A stretch of DNA of 64,000 bases from DATFVJ01 sp963851085 (GCA_963851085.1 CAWKNX010000004.1:248001-312000); one strand, 5' to 3'; positions 49,959-58,948 are shown, counted from the first letter of the stretch. The notes: a model not told the origin generated them from the letters alone. A program made the numbers and translations.

Positions 49959-50437
49959 GGCGCCCGCCGGGTCCTGGCACCGGCCTGGGCCTCATCACCG
50001 GCCTCAGCCTCATCTTCCACCAGCATCAGCACGGCCCGCACGGCCCGGCTGACATACCCGGGCATCCGGCGACCCGCACGCTCCCGGATGACTTGCGCCT
50101 CCCGCTCCGCCGCGCGAAGCGCAGCGCCGGCGTCCGCCTCGGCCGCGGCCAGCACCGCCGCGGCCGCGTCAGCACGCGCGGCCTGCGCGTGCTGCCTCGC
50201 GGCCGCGACCATGTCATCCGCCCGGCGGCGCGCACCGTCGCGGATCCGGCCAGCGTCGCGGCCAGCCTCGGTCAGAATCCGCGCACGCTCCGCCTCCGCC
50301 CCGGCGAGCAGCAAGAAGACCGGCTCAAGCTCGGCGGCCAGGTCCCTCGCGCGATCGGCAGGAACACCCGCGGCCGCCGCCTTGCCCGGCGTGCCCGCAG
50401 GCCGGAAGCGCTGCAAGAAGTCACGCACCGGGCTCAT
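49955..50437 (-). CDS. V/A-type ATPase coiled-coil stalk subunit (G/H-like)
   Basis: A 160-residue protein dominated by a continuous Ala/Arg/Glu helix (about 30-125; for example ILTEAGRDAGRIRDGARRRADDM). It is the first gene of the ATPase set and overlaps subunit C by 4 bases. By position and composition it is the partner of subunit E in the peripheral stalk. Sequence identity in such coiled coils is low, so the assignment rests mainly on context. Confidence 0.65.
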   Translation of the reverse strand: MSPVRDFLQRFRPAGTPGKAAAAGVPADRARDLAAELEPVFLLLAGAEAERARILTEAGRDAGRIRDGARRRADDMVAAARQHAQAARADAAAAVLAAAEADAGAALRAAEREAQVIRERAGRRMPGYVSRAVRAVLMLVEDEAEAGDEAQAGARTRRAP

Positions 50438-50512
50438 CGGCGCCTCCCACTCATCCGGGCCGGTTGCGGGTCCGGTGCGGGATCGTCAGCCGCAACTACC
50501 GGATCCCCATGG

Positions 50513-51265
50513 TCACCGCGGACCTGCCTGAACCGTACGCCCAGACCACGCCTGGGTCCTCTGCCGGACTTCTGGCGGGTAGCTGATCCGGTCACGCACA
50601 TCGACGACACCTTCGACATGGCGGATCGCGTCGATCAGGTCAGGGGCGATGGCGCCGCGCTCCACCTCGCCGGTGATCGTGACGATGCCGGATGTCACAG
50701 TCACATCGAATGCGAACCGGTTGAGCGCGAACTCCCCCGTGATGACTTTCTTGATCACATAGTCGCGGATCTGCTCGTCTGGCCGGTCGAAGACGCTCAG
50801 CACGTCCACCCGGCTCACGATCCCAACCAGCCGGCCGTCGTCCTCGACGACCGGCAGCCGCTTCACCCGGCGCGCGTACATCAGCTTGGCCGCCTCGGCC
50901 ACGCTCGCGCCCGGGCCGATCGTGATCGCGGGCTTGCTCATCAGCCCGGCTGCGGTGACAGCGGCCGCCTTCGCCCGTTCCCCGCGGCGTCCGGTCGCCA
51001 GCACGGACTTGACCGGTCCTGTGAACGGCTCCGGCCCAACCTCCTTGAACAGCAGATCTGCCTCAGAGACCACGCCGATAACATGATCGGCCGTGTCCAG
51101 CACCGGGAAAGCGCTCACCCGGCGCCGCCGCATCGCGGTCACAATGTTCTTGTAACCGGCCGTCTCCCGGACCGCCACGACTCTCCTGGTCATCACGTCT
51201 CTGACGCTGCTTCTCGTAGCCACTGGCTGGCGGCGCCCATGCGTCTGCTGGCCGACGTTAACCAT
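50513..51265 (-). CDS. CBS-domain pair plus BON domain protein
   Basis: A 250-residue protein with two CBS motifs (VRDVMTRRVVAVRETAGY..., about 21-75; LMSKPAITIGPGASVAEAAKLMYARRVKRLPVVEDDGRLVGIVSRVD, about 107-155) and a C-terminal BON domain (about 170-235, FDVTVTSGIVTITGEV). CBS pairs bind adenine nucleotides and report energy state; Hrp1 of the DosR regulon is a CBS protein. It is followed after 75 bases by the V-ATPase operon on the same strand and is probably its first gene. Confidence 0.88.
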   Translation of the reverse strand: MVNVGQQTHGRRQPVATRSSVRDVMTRRVVAVRETAGYKNIVTAMRRRRVSAFPVLDTADHVIGVVSEADLLFKEVGPEPFTGPVKSVLATGRRGERAKAAAVTAAGLMSKPAITIGPGASVAEAAKLMYARRVKRLPVVEDDGRLVGIVSRVDVLSVFDRPDEQIRDYVIKKVITGEFALNRFAFDVTVTSGIVTITGEVERGAIAPDLIDAIRHVEGVVDVRDRISYPPEVRQRTQAWSGRTVQAGPR

Positions 51266-51388
51266 CTCAATCGCCTCTCACTTTCAGGCTGCGCGCCCGC
51301 CAAGCGGGGGGATAGAGCCTTTCGTCACACCCACCTGCCAGCGAGAAGATCGAGGAACAGGGCCAGCCCGCGCCCACAGTAATCCACG

Positions 51389-51503
51389 GCGCAAAGAAAC
51401 AGCCTGTGAGGTGATCTCTTCGCCGGCATCGTCCGGGATCAAGGTCTTGGGGGTCGCCGTCCAGCTACCTGGCTGTCCGGCTGCTCAGCTTCTCCGTCGA
51501 GAC
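51389..51503 (-). promoter_or_regulatory. TPP-riboswitch-like element, degenerate copy
   Basis: On the minus strand this resembles a THI element: CTGAGC, GCGACCC, CCTTGATC and GATGCCGGCGAAGAGA occur in the order expected for TPP riboswitches, with several departures from consensus (an extra T in ACCTGATC, GAGC for GAGA). It is a diverged copy of the better-preserved element at 60603-60735, including the shared 3' flank (TTTCTTTGCGC). It lies about 125-150 bases upstream of the CBS-BON start, where no thiamine gene is present. Confidence 0.45.
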
Positions 51504-51508
51504 GCCGG

Positions 51509-51522
51509 ATGACAAAGGTCCC
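51509..51522. promoter_or_regulatory. DosR-box-like motif between CBS-BON and DUF1876 genes
   Basis: ATGACAAAGGTCCC matches 10 of 14 positions of the DosR core and shares G3, C5 and GTCCC with the other island sites. It sits in the 353-base divergent gap, able to serve both the CBS-BON/V-ATPase operon and DUF1876. Confidence 0.45.
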
Positions 51523-51618
51523 GTCCCCGGGGTGCGGAAGGCCCTGTGCTCGGTCCTTACGGGCAGGGAGCGTGAGTAAAAAGGGGCGAGTTCCGTTCAC
51601 TGAGGAGGTGTTCGGGTC

Positions 51619-51888
51619 ATGAGCATGGCTGATCGCTGGTCGGTGACACTGTCCGTCCGTGAACTCGATGGCGAGACACACGCGGAGGCGCGCCTGGTTA
51701 TGGAGGACGATGATCACCTTTCCGGCCGTGGTACGGCGCGCCGTAACCCAGCCGATCCGAACGTCACCGAAATCGGCGAGCACATCGCGCTGGCGCGGGC
51801 CCTGTCGGATCTGGCGCACCAGCTTCTCAGCACGGCTGCCGGCGAGGTCGAGGCCGTCACCCACGAGCGCGCCCGGTTGCATCTCTGA
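51619..51888 (+). CDS. DUF1876 family protein (Rv1738-like)
   Basis: An 89-residue protein with GAGGAGGTG upstream of ATG 51619. The DUF1876 pattern is complete: WSVTLSVRELDGETHAEARL, LSGRGTARRNPADPNVTEIGEHIALARALSDLAHQLL. In M. tuberculosis the DUF1876 protein Rv1738 belongs to the DosR regulon and has been compared structurally with ribosome-hibernation factors. It is followed after 114 bases by pncB on the same strand. Confidence 0.9.
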   Translation: MSMADRWSVTLSVRELDGETHAEARLVMEDDDHLSGRGTARRNPADPNVTEIGEHIALARALSDLAHQLLSTAAGEVEAVTHERARLHL

Positions 51889-52002
51889 CCGGGTGACGCG
51901 TTCCTGCGGCGGCAACTGTCCGGTGCGGGCCCTGGCCGGAGGTGACGAGGACGCCGCTTTCTGGCACGCCGCGCTGCACGGAGGTTGAAGGAGGCGGGCA
52001 TC

Positions 52003-53352
52003 ATGGCGGGCGGGTTGCTGACCGATCTGTACGAGCTGAACATGGCCGCGAGCTATCTGCGCCGGGCGATGGCAGGCCTGGCGACGTTCAGCCTGTTCGT
52101 GCGCCGGCTTCCGGCGGACCGTGGGTTCCTTGTCGCCGCCGGGCTGGAGGACTGCATGCGCTTCCTGGAGGACTTCTCCTTCACCGGCGAGGACTTGGAC
52201 TACCTCCGCCAGACCCAGGACTACGGCGACGAGACATTGCGGGCATTCGCGGGCCTGCGGTTCACCGGCGACGTATGGGCGGTGCCCGAGGGACGCGTCA
52301 TGTTCGCCGGTGAGCCTCTGCTGGAGGTGACCGCTCCGATCGCAGAGGCGCAGCTCGCCGAAACGGCGCTGCTCAACCACATGACGTTCCAGACCAGCGT
52401 GGCCACCAAGGCGGCACGGTGCGTGCTGGCCGCTCGCGGCGCGCAGCTGGTCGACTTCGCGTTCCGCCGCACCCAGGGCATCGACGCTGGCCTGGCCGTG
52501 GCCCGCGCATCGGCGATCGCAGGCTTCGCCGCGACGAGCAACGTCGAGGCGGCCCGCCGTTACGGCCTGACCGCAGCGGGCACGATGGCGCATTCCTTCA
52601 TCGAGGCGTTCCCCGACGAGGAGCAAGCGTTCACCGCGTTCGCCGAGGACTTCCCGGGGAAGACAACGTTCCTGGTCGACACCTACGACACCGACCGCGG
52701 CGTGCGCACCGCCATCGAGGTGTCGCGGCGGCTGCGGCTGCCCGGCCCGATTGGAGTGCGCCTGGACTCGGGTGACCTGGCCCGGCTGGCCCGGTCGGCC
52801 CGCCGTCAGTTCGACGACGCGGGACTGACCGACGCCCGGATCTTCGCCAGCGGCAGTCTGGACGAATACGCGATCGCGGACCTGGCCGCGCGCGAGGCGC
52901 CGATCGACGCCTACGGGGTGGGCACCAAAATGGGTGTCTCGGCCGACGCCCCTTACCTAGATAGCGCCTACAAGCTGGTGGCGTACGCCGGTCGGCCGGT
53001 GATGAAGCTTTCGCCAGGCAAGACGACCGCGCCGGGCGCCAAGCAGGTCCACCGCGGGCCCGGCGGCGATGTCGTGGCGCTGCGCGGCGAGCCTCCACCG
53101 CCCGCCCACGAGCCCCTGCTCGCCCCGGTCATGCGCGGCGGCCGGCGCCTCGCCGCGGCAGAATCTCTCGCCACCGCCCGGCAGCGGTGCGCGGCCGACC
53201 TGGCCCGGCTGCCGGCGAGCGCCTGCGCGCTACGCGCCCCCACACCGCTGCCGGTCCGGATCAGCTCAGCGCTGGAGCGACTGCAGGACCAGATGATGCA
53301 TGACCTGATGCAGCGAGCAGCCGACGATCTCGCGCCAGACGCGGCGACGTGA
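52003..53352 (+). CDS. pncB: Nicotinate phosphoribosyltransferase
   Basis: ATG 52003 is preceded by GAAGGAGG and gives 449 residues. Family motifs: GLLTDLYELNMAASYLR at the N-terminus, VDFAFRRTQGIDAGLAVARAS, the catalytic-His region GTMAHSFIEAFPDE, IGVRLDSGDLARLAR (PRPP site) and YGVGTKMGVSADAPYLDSAYKLV. It converts nicotinate and PRPP to NaMN in NAD salvage. A PRPP synthetase gene is 7.6 kb downstream. The M. tuberculosis paralogue PncB2 is in the DosR regulon. A 160-bp partial copy of this gene occurs at 62.05 kb. Confidence 0.93.
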   Translation: MAGGLLTDLYELNMAASYLRRAMAGLATFSLFVRRLPADRGFLVAAGLEDCMRFLEDFSFTGEDLDYLRQTQDYGDETLRAFAGLRFTGDVWAVPEGRVMFAGEPLLEVTAPIAEAQLAETALLNHMTFQTSVATKAARCVLAARGAQLVDFAFRRTQGIDAGLAVARASAIAGFAATSNVEAARRYGLTAAGTMAHSFIEAFPDEEQAFTAFAEDFPGKTTFLVDTYDTDRGVRTAIEVSRRLRLPGPIGVRLDSGDLARLARSARRQFDDAGLTDARIFASGSLDEYAIADLAAREAPIDAYGVGTKMGVSADAPYLDSAYKLVAYAGRPVMKLSPGKTTAPGAKQVHRGPGGDVVALRGEPPPPAHEPLLAPVMRGGRRLAAAESLATARQRCAADLARLPASACALRAPTPLPVRISSALERLQDQMMHDLMQRAADDLAPDAAT

Positions 53353-53468
53353 TGCGCCGTGACCGCCACAGCTCCGCGGCAGCCGCCCAGCCTGGCGTCA
53401 CTCGCATTTCCGCCCGAGCAGTGAGAATTCCCGCTGCTCCCTGAGAAAGCCCGGACGGGCCCTCGGCC

Positions 53469-53482
53469 GGGACCAAAGCCCA
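53469..53482. promoter_or_regulatory. DosR-box-like motif upstream of pspA
   Basis: GGGACCAAAGCCCA (minus strand TGGGCTTTGGTCCC) matches 11 of 14 DosR core positions, 118 bases before the pspA start. Confidence 0.5.
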
Positions 53483-53600
53483 TTGCGTTCCCGCCCAACG
53501 CTGAGCACCGTACTGAGCGTAGGGTCCGTGGCGCTCGGAGTCTGCGATGAGAGGGCTTGGCCGGTGTTTCGTGCCCGGGCAGGCGAAGGGAGGGATCCCG

Positions 53601-54392
53601 ATGGGTGTTGCCCGCCGAATCGCCGAACTGTACGAGATCAAGATGAACGCGGCGCTTGACCGCGCCACCGATCCGCGCGAGATGCTGGACTATTCCTACA
53701 CTCAGTTGCAGGACCTGCTCGCTGAGGTGCGCCGCGGCACCGCAGAGATCGCGGCTAGCCGCATCCGCGCCGAGCTGCAGGTACGCGGGCTGCAGCGAAC
53801 CGCCGACCGGCTGCAAGAGCAGGCGGAGCAGGCTGTGGCGGCCGACCGGGACGATCTCGCCCGGCAAGCGCTGGCCCGGCGCACGGCGGTCCTCACCCAG
53901 CTCACCGGGTTGCGGGACGAGCAGAGCACCCTGCTCGCCGAAGAACAAGAGCTGTCGGCCGTCGAGCGGCGGCTGCAGACGAAGATCGAGGCGTTCCGGT
54001 TCCAGAAGGAAACGATCAAAGCGGCCTACACCGCGGCGCGGGCTCACGCGAGCATCGCCGAGGCATTCGCCGGGATCTCCGGCGACGTGGGCGAGGTGGA
54101 CATGGCGACCCGCCGCGCCGAAGACCAGGCGGCGCAGCTGCAGGCACGCGCAACCGCGCTGAACGGCCTGCTCGCCTCCGGGAACGTGGGCGACGGTGCC
54201 GCCGCACTGAGCGATGAGCAACTGCAGGCCCAGCTCGACGCGATCAGCATGCGAGCCGCCGTGGACGAGGAGCTGGCGGAGATCAAGGAACGGCTGGCTT
54301 CGGGCTCGGCGCAGCAGGGCAGCGATTCCGCCGGAGGCAGCCCGGAAGCGGCCGCCACGGCGCCACCGCAGGACAAGGGCACCGCAAACTGA
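53601..54392 (+). CDS. pspA: PspA/IM30 family membrane-stress protein
   Basis: ATG 53601 has AAGGGAGGG upstream and gives 263 residues. It is almost entirely helical, with the family start GVARRIAELYEIKMNAALDRATDPREMLDYSYTQL-type sequence (residues 2-36) and a long coiled coil to about 180. The tail (about 230-263) is Gly/Ser/Ala-rich. PspA proteins coat the inner membrane and limit proton leakage, a sensible partner for the ATPases of this island. Confidence 0.88.
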   Translation: MGVARRIAELYEIKMNAALDRATDPREMLDYSYTQLQDLLAEVRRGTAEIAASRIRAELQVRGLQRTADRLQEQAEQAVAADRDDLARQALARRTAVLTQLTGLRDEQSTLLAEEQELSAVERRLQTKIEAFRFQKETIKAAYTAARAHASIAEAFAGISGDVGEVDMATRRAEDQAAQLQARATALNGLLASGNVGDGAAALSDEQLQAQLDAISMRAAVDEELAEIKERLASGSAQQGSDSAGGSPEAAATAPPQDKGTAN

Positions 54393-54593
54393 TCACGCGT
54401 GGCTGCGGCCGTCGATCGTGCGCTCGCACCCGCAGGAAAAGCTCTCGCCCCCCGCATGGCGGAGGCGGGGCCTCATGGGCCAGTGCCGCGCGGCGGCCGG
54501 GTGAAGCCTGTGGAGGGAGAACACCATGGCAGGGGTGCGCCAGGAGTCCCGGTGGCCGTTTCCCGCGCTAACCGAGAGCGGAGGCTGACAGCA

Positions 54594-55280
54594 ATGGCTC
54601 ACCGTAAGGTCCGCGACGTGATGACCACAAGCGTGGTCACGGTCGGCTCGGGCACGCGGTTCAAGGAGCTGGCCGGCATCATGGCTAGACGGCGCATTAG
54701 TGCGCTGCCGGTACTCGATTCTGAGGGCCGGGTAGCTGGCGTCGTGTCCGAGGTTGACCTGCTCCGCAAGGAGGAATACCAGCAAGACCCGGCGGCCAAG
54801 CGGGCGCCGCGGTGGCGGCGCCGGCGGCAGCGGGCCAAGGCAAAGGGCCATACCGCGAGGGATGTGATGACCTCACCTGCCGTCACGGTGGCACCGGACG
54901 CCACCGTGACGGAGGCGGCCCGGCTGCTGGACCGGCACCGGATCAAGCGGCTGGTGGTGGTCGACGCCGGCGGCCAGCTGGCGGGAATCGTCACGCCACG
55001 GGATCTGTTGCGGGTTTACCTGCGATCAGACGAGGAGATCCAGGCCGAGATCATCCGGGACGTGTTGACGAGTTACCTAGCGACCAATCCCACCCTGGTG
55101 AAGGTGGCTGTCGCAGACGGCGTGGTGACACTGGACGGCGAGGTCGAGAAGAAGAGCATGATTCCGCTCGCGGTGCGGATGACGCACGTGGTCGACGGCG
55201 TGGTGGATGTCGTGGACCGGCTCACCTTCGCCGTCGACGACACCCATCTGCCAACCGTTCCTGACCTGACGAACTACTGA
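54594..55280 (+). CDS. CBS-domain pair plus BON domain protein (second copy)
   Basis: ATG 54594 is preceded by GGAGG with 7-base spacing, giving 228 residues. CBS1 (KVRDVMTTSVVTVGSGTRFKELAGIM), a basic linker (RWRRRRQRAKAK), CBS2 (ARDVMTSPAVTVAPDATVTEAARLLDRHRIKRLVVVD) and a BON domain (VKVAVADGVVTLDGEVEKKS) follow in order. It is a paralogue of the 50513-51265 gene. It is followed by archease after 23 bases and is probably co-transcribed with it. Confidence 0.88.
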   Translation: MAHRKVRDVMTTSVVTVGSGTRFKELAGIMARRRISALPVLDSEGRVAGVVSEVDLLRKEEYQQDPAAKRAPRWRRRRQRAKAKGHTARDVMTSPAVTVAPDATVTEAARLLDRHRIKRLVVVDAGGQLAGIVTPRDLLRVYLRSDEEIQAEIIRDVLTSYLATNPTLVKVAVADGVVTLDGEVEKKSMIPLAVRMTHVVDGVVDVVDRLTFAVDDTHLPTVPDLTNY

Positions 55281-55303
55281 CCGCACGCTGGAGGATGTCA
55301 CAG

Positions 55304-55726
55304 GTGGCTCGCCAGGGGCACCGGACCGTTCCGCATACCGCTGACTTGCGTGTCGAAGCGTGGGCGCCGACACGCGAAGAATGCCTTGCTGAAGCGGTGC
55401 GCGGGCTGGTGGAGAGTTTCGCGGACGTCGGGGGCGCCCGCCCGCGGCGGAGTGCAGAGCGGCACCTGACCGCAGGCCCCGATGAGGATCTGCTGGTGGC
55501 CGTCGTTGATGAGGTCATCTACCGGCTGGACGCCGATGGCGAGGTCCCGGTCTCGGTCGAGGTGCGGCGGGTCCACGATAGCGGAGTTGATCTTGTCATG
55601 TCGCTTGCCGCGGTGGAGGCGGTCGAGATCGTCGGCGCGGCGCCCAAGGGGGCGTCGCTGCACGAGCTGCGATGCGAGGCGGATTCGGCGGGCCGGTGGT
55701 CCTGCGGCGTGACGGTCGACGTCTAA
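55304..55726 (+). CDS. Archease
   Basis: GTG 55304 lies 10 bases after GGAGG (ATG 55295 is too close), giving 140 residues. The archease family is clear: VPHTADLRVEAWAPTREECLAEAVRGLVESFADV with the conserved HTAD metal site, and C-terminal GASLHELRCEADSAG. Archease activates the RNA ligase RtcB by promoting GTP transfer; rtcB itself is 1.7 kb away on the other strand. Related proteins (Rv2630/Rv2631) are DosR-regulated in M. tuberculosis. Confidence 0.88.
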   Translation: MARQGHRTVPHTADLRVEAWAPTREECLAEAVRGLVESFADVGGARPRRSAERHLTAGPDEDLLVAVVDEVIYRLDADGEVPVSVEVRRVHDSGVDLVMSLAAVEAVEIVGAAPKGASLHELRCEADSAGRWSCGVTVDV

Positions 55727-55750
55727 ACCGGATAACGGCAAGGCGTGTGT

Positions 55751-56032
55751 CAGCCATTCACCACGCCGAGCGGAACGAGCCTGGCGACCCGGCGGCACAG
55801 CCCCGCACCCTCGGCGCCGCAACGACCTGGGTCACGTCCCTGTCCGCCTCCGGGGTTCTTCGGCGAGCCCTCCCGTGGACGCGCCGCGGACCACGATGCC
55901 CTGGTGCTGCGGCGGCTGCCGCAGCTGGGGCCCGGTGATGGCGCGGGCGGCCTGGTGGCGGCTCATCACCCGGCCCGCGCCGTGGCAGGTGGAAAAGAAC
56001 GCCCGCCCGCCGGTGACTCCCGTCAGGACATA
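55751..56032 (-). pseudogene. rtcB 3'-end fragment (duplicate)
   Basis: About 282 bases are clearly homologous to the last 95 codons of the intact rtcB (57407-57690), in the same orientation. They keep the FFSTCHGAGRVMSRHQAAR-equivalent codons but carry indels that break the frame (for example one base fewer near 55862). The fragment starts 25 bases after archease. The two copies form direct repeats around capA. Confidence 0.82.
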
Positions 56033-56060
56033 ACGGCTGCCGCGGCCATTTCACGCCACA

Positions 56061-57200
56061 GTGGATGACATGGCCAATGGGCTGATATCCCTGTTCCTTT
56101 GCGGCGACGTGATGCCGGGCCGCGGCATCGACCAGGTGCTGCCGCGCCCCGGCGACCCGCACCTGCGGGAAAGCTACGCTAATGACGCGCGCGTCTACGT
56201 CCGCCTGGCCGAACGTGCCAATGGCCCGATCCCGCGGCCGGCCAGCTTCTCCTGGCCCTGGGGCGATGCACTGCAGGTGCTCGACGAGGTGGCACCCGAT
56301 GTCCGGTTGATCAACCTGGAGACCAGCGTCACCCGCAGCGCTGATTTCGCGCCAGGCAAACCAGTGCACTACCGGATGAGCCCGGAAAACTTGCCCTGTG
56401 TGACCGTGGCCCGGCCGGACGCGTGCGCGCTGGCCAACAACCATGTACTCGACTTCGGCCGCACCGGGCTCCAGGACACCCTCGACGCCCTGTCCGGCGC
56501 CGGGCTGGCGGCGGTGGGGGCCGGACGTGACGTGGCCGCGGCGCGGCAGCCGGTGGCCGTCCCGGTGCCGGGCGGCAGCCGCGCCGTGATCTTCTCCTGC
56601 GGAGCGGCGTCCAGCGGAATCCGGCCCGGCTGGGCCGCGACCGCCACCCGGCCAGGCGTGGACTTCCTGCCGGACCTGTCCGACGCTACCGCCGACGACG
56701 TCATCGCCCGGGTGCGGGCCGCGAAGCGGCCCGGTGACGTCACCGTTGTGTCCATCCACTGGGGATCCAACTGGGGCTACCGCGTGGACCGTGAGCAGGT
56801 CCGCTTCGCCCACCGGCTGATCGACGGCGGTGCCGACCTGATCCACGGCCACTCCTCCCACCACCCCCGTCCTGTCGAGGTGTACCGCGGCAGGCTGATC
56901 CTCTACGGCTGCGGCGACTGCATCGACGACTACGAAGGCATCAGCGGCCACGAAAGATACCGGGACGACTTGCGCCTGCTGTACTTCGCGTCGATCGCGC
57001 CGGACACAGGCACGCTCGCAGCCCTGCGGATGGTGCCCATGCAGGCCAGGAAAATGCGGCTGCACCGCGCCACGGCCGCGGACGGCGAGTGGCTCGCGAC
57101 GGTAATTGACCGGATCAGCCGCCCCTTCGGGTCCCGCATCCACCGACAACCCGACGGCACGCTCGTCCTGCACCCCACCGCTAGGGACGCCCCGCGCTGA
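56061..57200 (+). CDS. CapA-family poly-gamma-glutamate synthesis / metallophosphatase-like protein
   Basis: A 379-residue protein (GTG 56061; ATG 56070 also possible). The CapA order of motifs is FLCGDVMPGRGID (about 11-23), INLETSVT (about 94-101), LANNHVLDFGRTGL (about 130-143), SIHWGSNWG and HGHSSHHPRPVEVY, forming a calcineurin-like di-metal site. No signal peptide is present. Such proteins are linked to capsule/polyglutamate formation. In M. tuberculosis the CapA-like Rv0574c sits next to pncB2 in the DosR regulon. Confidence 0.88.
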   Translation: MDDMANGLISLFLCGDVMPGRGIDQVLPRPGDPHLRESYANDARVYVRLAERANGPIPRPASFSWPWGDALQVLDEVAPDVRLINLETSVTRSADFAPGKPVHYRMSPENLPCVTVARPDACALANNHVLDFGRTGLQDTLDALSGAGLAAVGAGRDVAAARQPVAVPVPGGSRAVIFSCGAASSGIRPGWAATATRPGVDFLPDLSDATADDVIARVRAAKRPGDVTVVSIHWGSNWGYRVDREQVRFAHRLIDGGADLIHGHSSHHPRPVEVYRGRLILYGCGDCIDDYEGISGHERYRDDLRLLYFASIAPDTGTLAALRMVPMQARKMRLHRATAADGEWLATVIDRISRPFGSRIHRQPDGTLVLHPTARDAPR

Positions 57201-57406
57201 CCGGCGCTTCCCAAGCCCGTCCCATGGCATCGGCAAGGTCGTGAAACCGGACCGGCTCCTGGCGAGACAGCTGCTCAGATGCCGACCACGTAGCGCAGGT
57301 GTCAGCAGGTCGAATGGAATAACCCCGCGGCCGGCGGACTCGGCATGCGGGTGGTCGTGCAGCGTGACCGTGGATGTACGAGGCTGGCGCAACTGCGAGG
57401 AGCGCA

Positions 57407-58825
57407 TCAGCCCTTCACGACACCGAGCGGGACCAGCTTGGCCACCTTGCGGCACAGTCCCGCGCCCTCTGCGGCTTCGACGACGTGGGTGACGTCCTTG
57501 TACGCCTCCGGGGTTTCTTCTGCGAGTCCGCGCGCGGACGCGCCGCGGACCGCGATGCCCTGGTCCTCCAGCCGCTGCCGCAGCTGCGGCCCGGAGATGG
57601 AGCGGGCGGCCTGGTGACGGCTCATCACCCGGCCCGCGCCGTGGCAGGTGGAAAAGAACGCCCCACCGCCGGGGATCCCAACCAGGACATAGGAAGCCGT
57701 GCCCATCGAGCCGGGGATGAGGACCGGCTGGCCCACTTCCTGCAAGTCCGCTGGCAAGTCGGGGTGGCCGGGTGGCAGTGCCCGGGTCGCGCCCTTGCGG
57801 TGGACGCACAGCCGCAGCGGGATCCCGCTGACCTCGTGGGTTTCGATCTTGGCGAGGTTGTGGGACACGTCGTAGACCAGGTGCAGGTCCGCGTCAGCCG
57901 TATGGGAAAGGACACGGCGTGCCGCTTCGGTGAGAAGGTGGCGGTTCGCGCGGCCGTAGTTTGCCGCGGCGGCCATCGCGCCCAGGTAGCCGCGGCCCTC
58001 CGGGGAATTGACGGGTGCGCAGGCCAGCTGCCGGTCGGGGACGGCGATGCCGTAGCGGCCCATCGCCTTGTCCATGATCTGCACGTGGTCGCTGCAGATC
58101 TGGTGTCCCAGCCCGCGGGAGCCGCAGTGGATCATCACGCAGACCTGCCCTTCGGCGAGCCCGAACCGGCCTGCCGCCGCTGGGTCGAAAATCTCGTCCA
58201 CTGCCTGGACTTCCAGGAAGTGGTTGCCAGAGCCGAGGCTGCCGACCTGATGCAGCCCCCGGTCGACGGCGCGGCGGCTGACCTGCGCGGGGTCGGCATC
58301 ATCGACCGCGCCGTAATCTTCGCACCGGTCGAGGTCACGCTGCACGCCGTGCCCATGCGTAACCGCGTAGGCGGCCCCGCCGAGCAGCAGCTTCTCCATC
58401 TCTGCCCGGCCGGCCAGCCGCCAGACGCCACCGCGCCCGACGCCACGCGGGATCGTGGCGGCGAGCCGGTCCATGACCTGGCCAAGGATCGGGGCGAGCT
58501 CGTCCCGGCCGAGGTCTGCGGCGAGCAGGCGCACGCCGCAGGAGATGTCGAAGCCGACACCGCCCGGCGAGACCACACCGCCGTGGGCGATGTCGGTCGC
58601 CGCGACCCCGCCGATCGGGAACCCGTAACCCCAGTGCACATCGGGCATCGCATACGACGCTTGTACGATGCCAGGCAGCTCCGCGACATTGACCACTTGC
58701 TGCAAAGACCGGTCCTCGGCAAGATCGGGGATCAGCGCCTGGGTCGCGAACACAACACCAGGCACCCGCATCCGCCCATGCCGCGGGATCACGAATCGGT
58801 ATGGCCCGTCCTGGATGATCTCCAT
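57407..58825 (-). CDS. rtcB: RNA-splicing ligase RtcB
   Basis: ATG 58825 follows GAAGGGGG and gives 472 residues. RtcB hallmarks: YAMPDVHWGYGFPIGGVAATD, GGVGFDISCGVRLL (Mn-binding Asp/Cys), GSLGSGNHFLEVQ, MIHCGSRGLGHQ, CAPVNSPEGRGYL, the guanylated His in FFSTCHGAGR, and VVEAAEGAGLCRKVAKLVPLGVVKG at the end. It joins 2',3'-cyclic-phosphate and 5'-OH RNA ends with GTP. Archease is nearby. A DosR-like box lies 124 bases upstream. Confidence 0.95.
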   Translation of the reverse strand: MEIIQDGPYRFVIPRHGRMRVPGVVFATQALIPDLAEDRSLQQVVNVAELPGIVQASYAMPDVHWGYGFPIGGVAATDIAHGGVVSPGGVGFDISCGVRLLAADLGRDELAPILGQVMDRLAATIPRGVGRGGVWRLAGRAEMEKLLLGGAAYAVTHGHGVQRDLDRCEDYGAVDDADPAQVSRRAVDRGLHQVGSLGSGNHFLEVQAVDEIFDPAAAGRFGLAEGQVCVMIHCGSRGLGHQICSDHVQIMDKAMGRYGIAVPDRQLACAPVNSPEGRGYLGAMAAAANYGRANRHLLTEAARRVLSHTADADLHLVYDVSHNLAKIETHEVSGIPLRLCVHRKGATRALPPGHPDLPADLQEVGQPVLIPGSMGTASYVLVGIPGGGAFFSTCHGAGRVMSRHQAARSISGPQLRQRLEDQGIAVRGASARGLAEETPEAYKDVTHVVEAAEGAGLCRKVAKLVPLGVVKG

Positions 58826-58948
58826 CGGCAGGCCCCCTTCCAGCAGCATCCGCCGACGGTCCGGCTGCGAACACGCAGCCAGAACGGCATATCACACGGC
58901 CATCTGGCGTCCTTGTCTTCAGCTTCCGCCTGGGATAGCGGGCTCATA

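Noticed and set aside
51889..52002. A DosR-like box directly before pncB
   Set aside because: The only candidate (GGGCCCTGGCC) does not fit the motif; pncB may instead be transcribed with DUF1876.
54458..54475. GGGGCCTCATGGGCC as a sixth DosR-like box before the second CBS-BON gene
   Set aside because: It lacks the GTCCC half-site shared by the other five and matches only about 8 of 14 positions.
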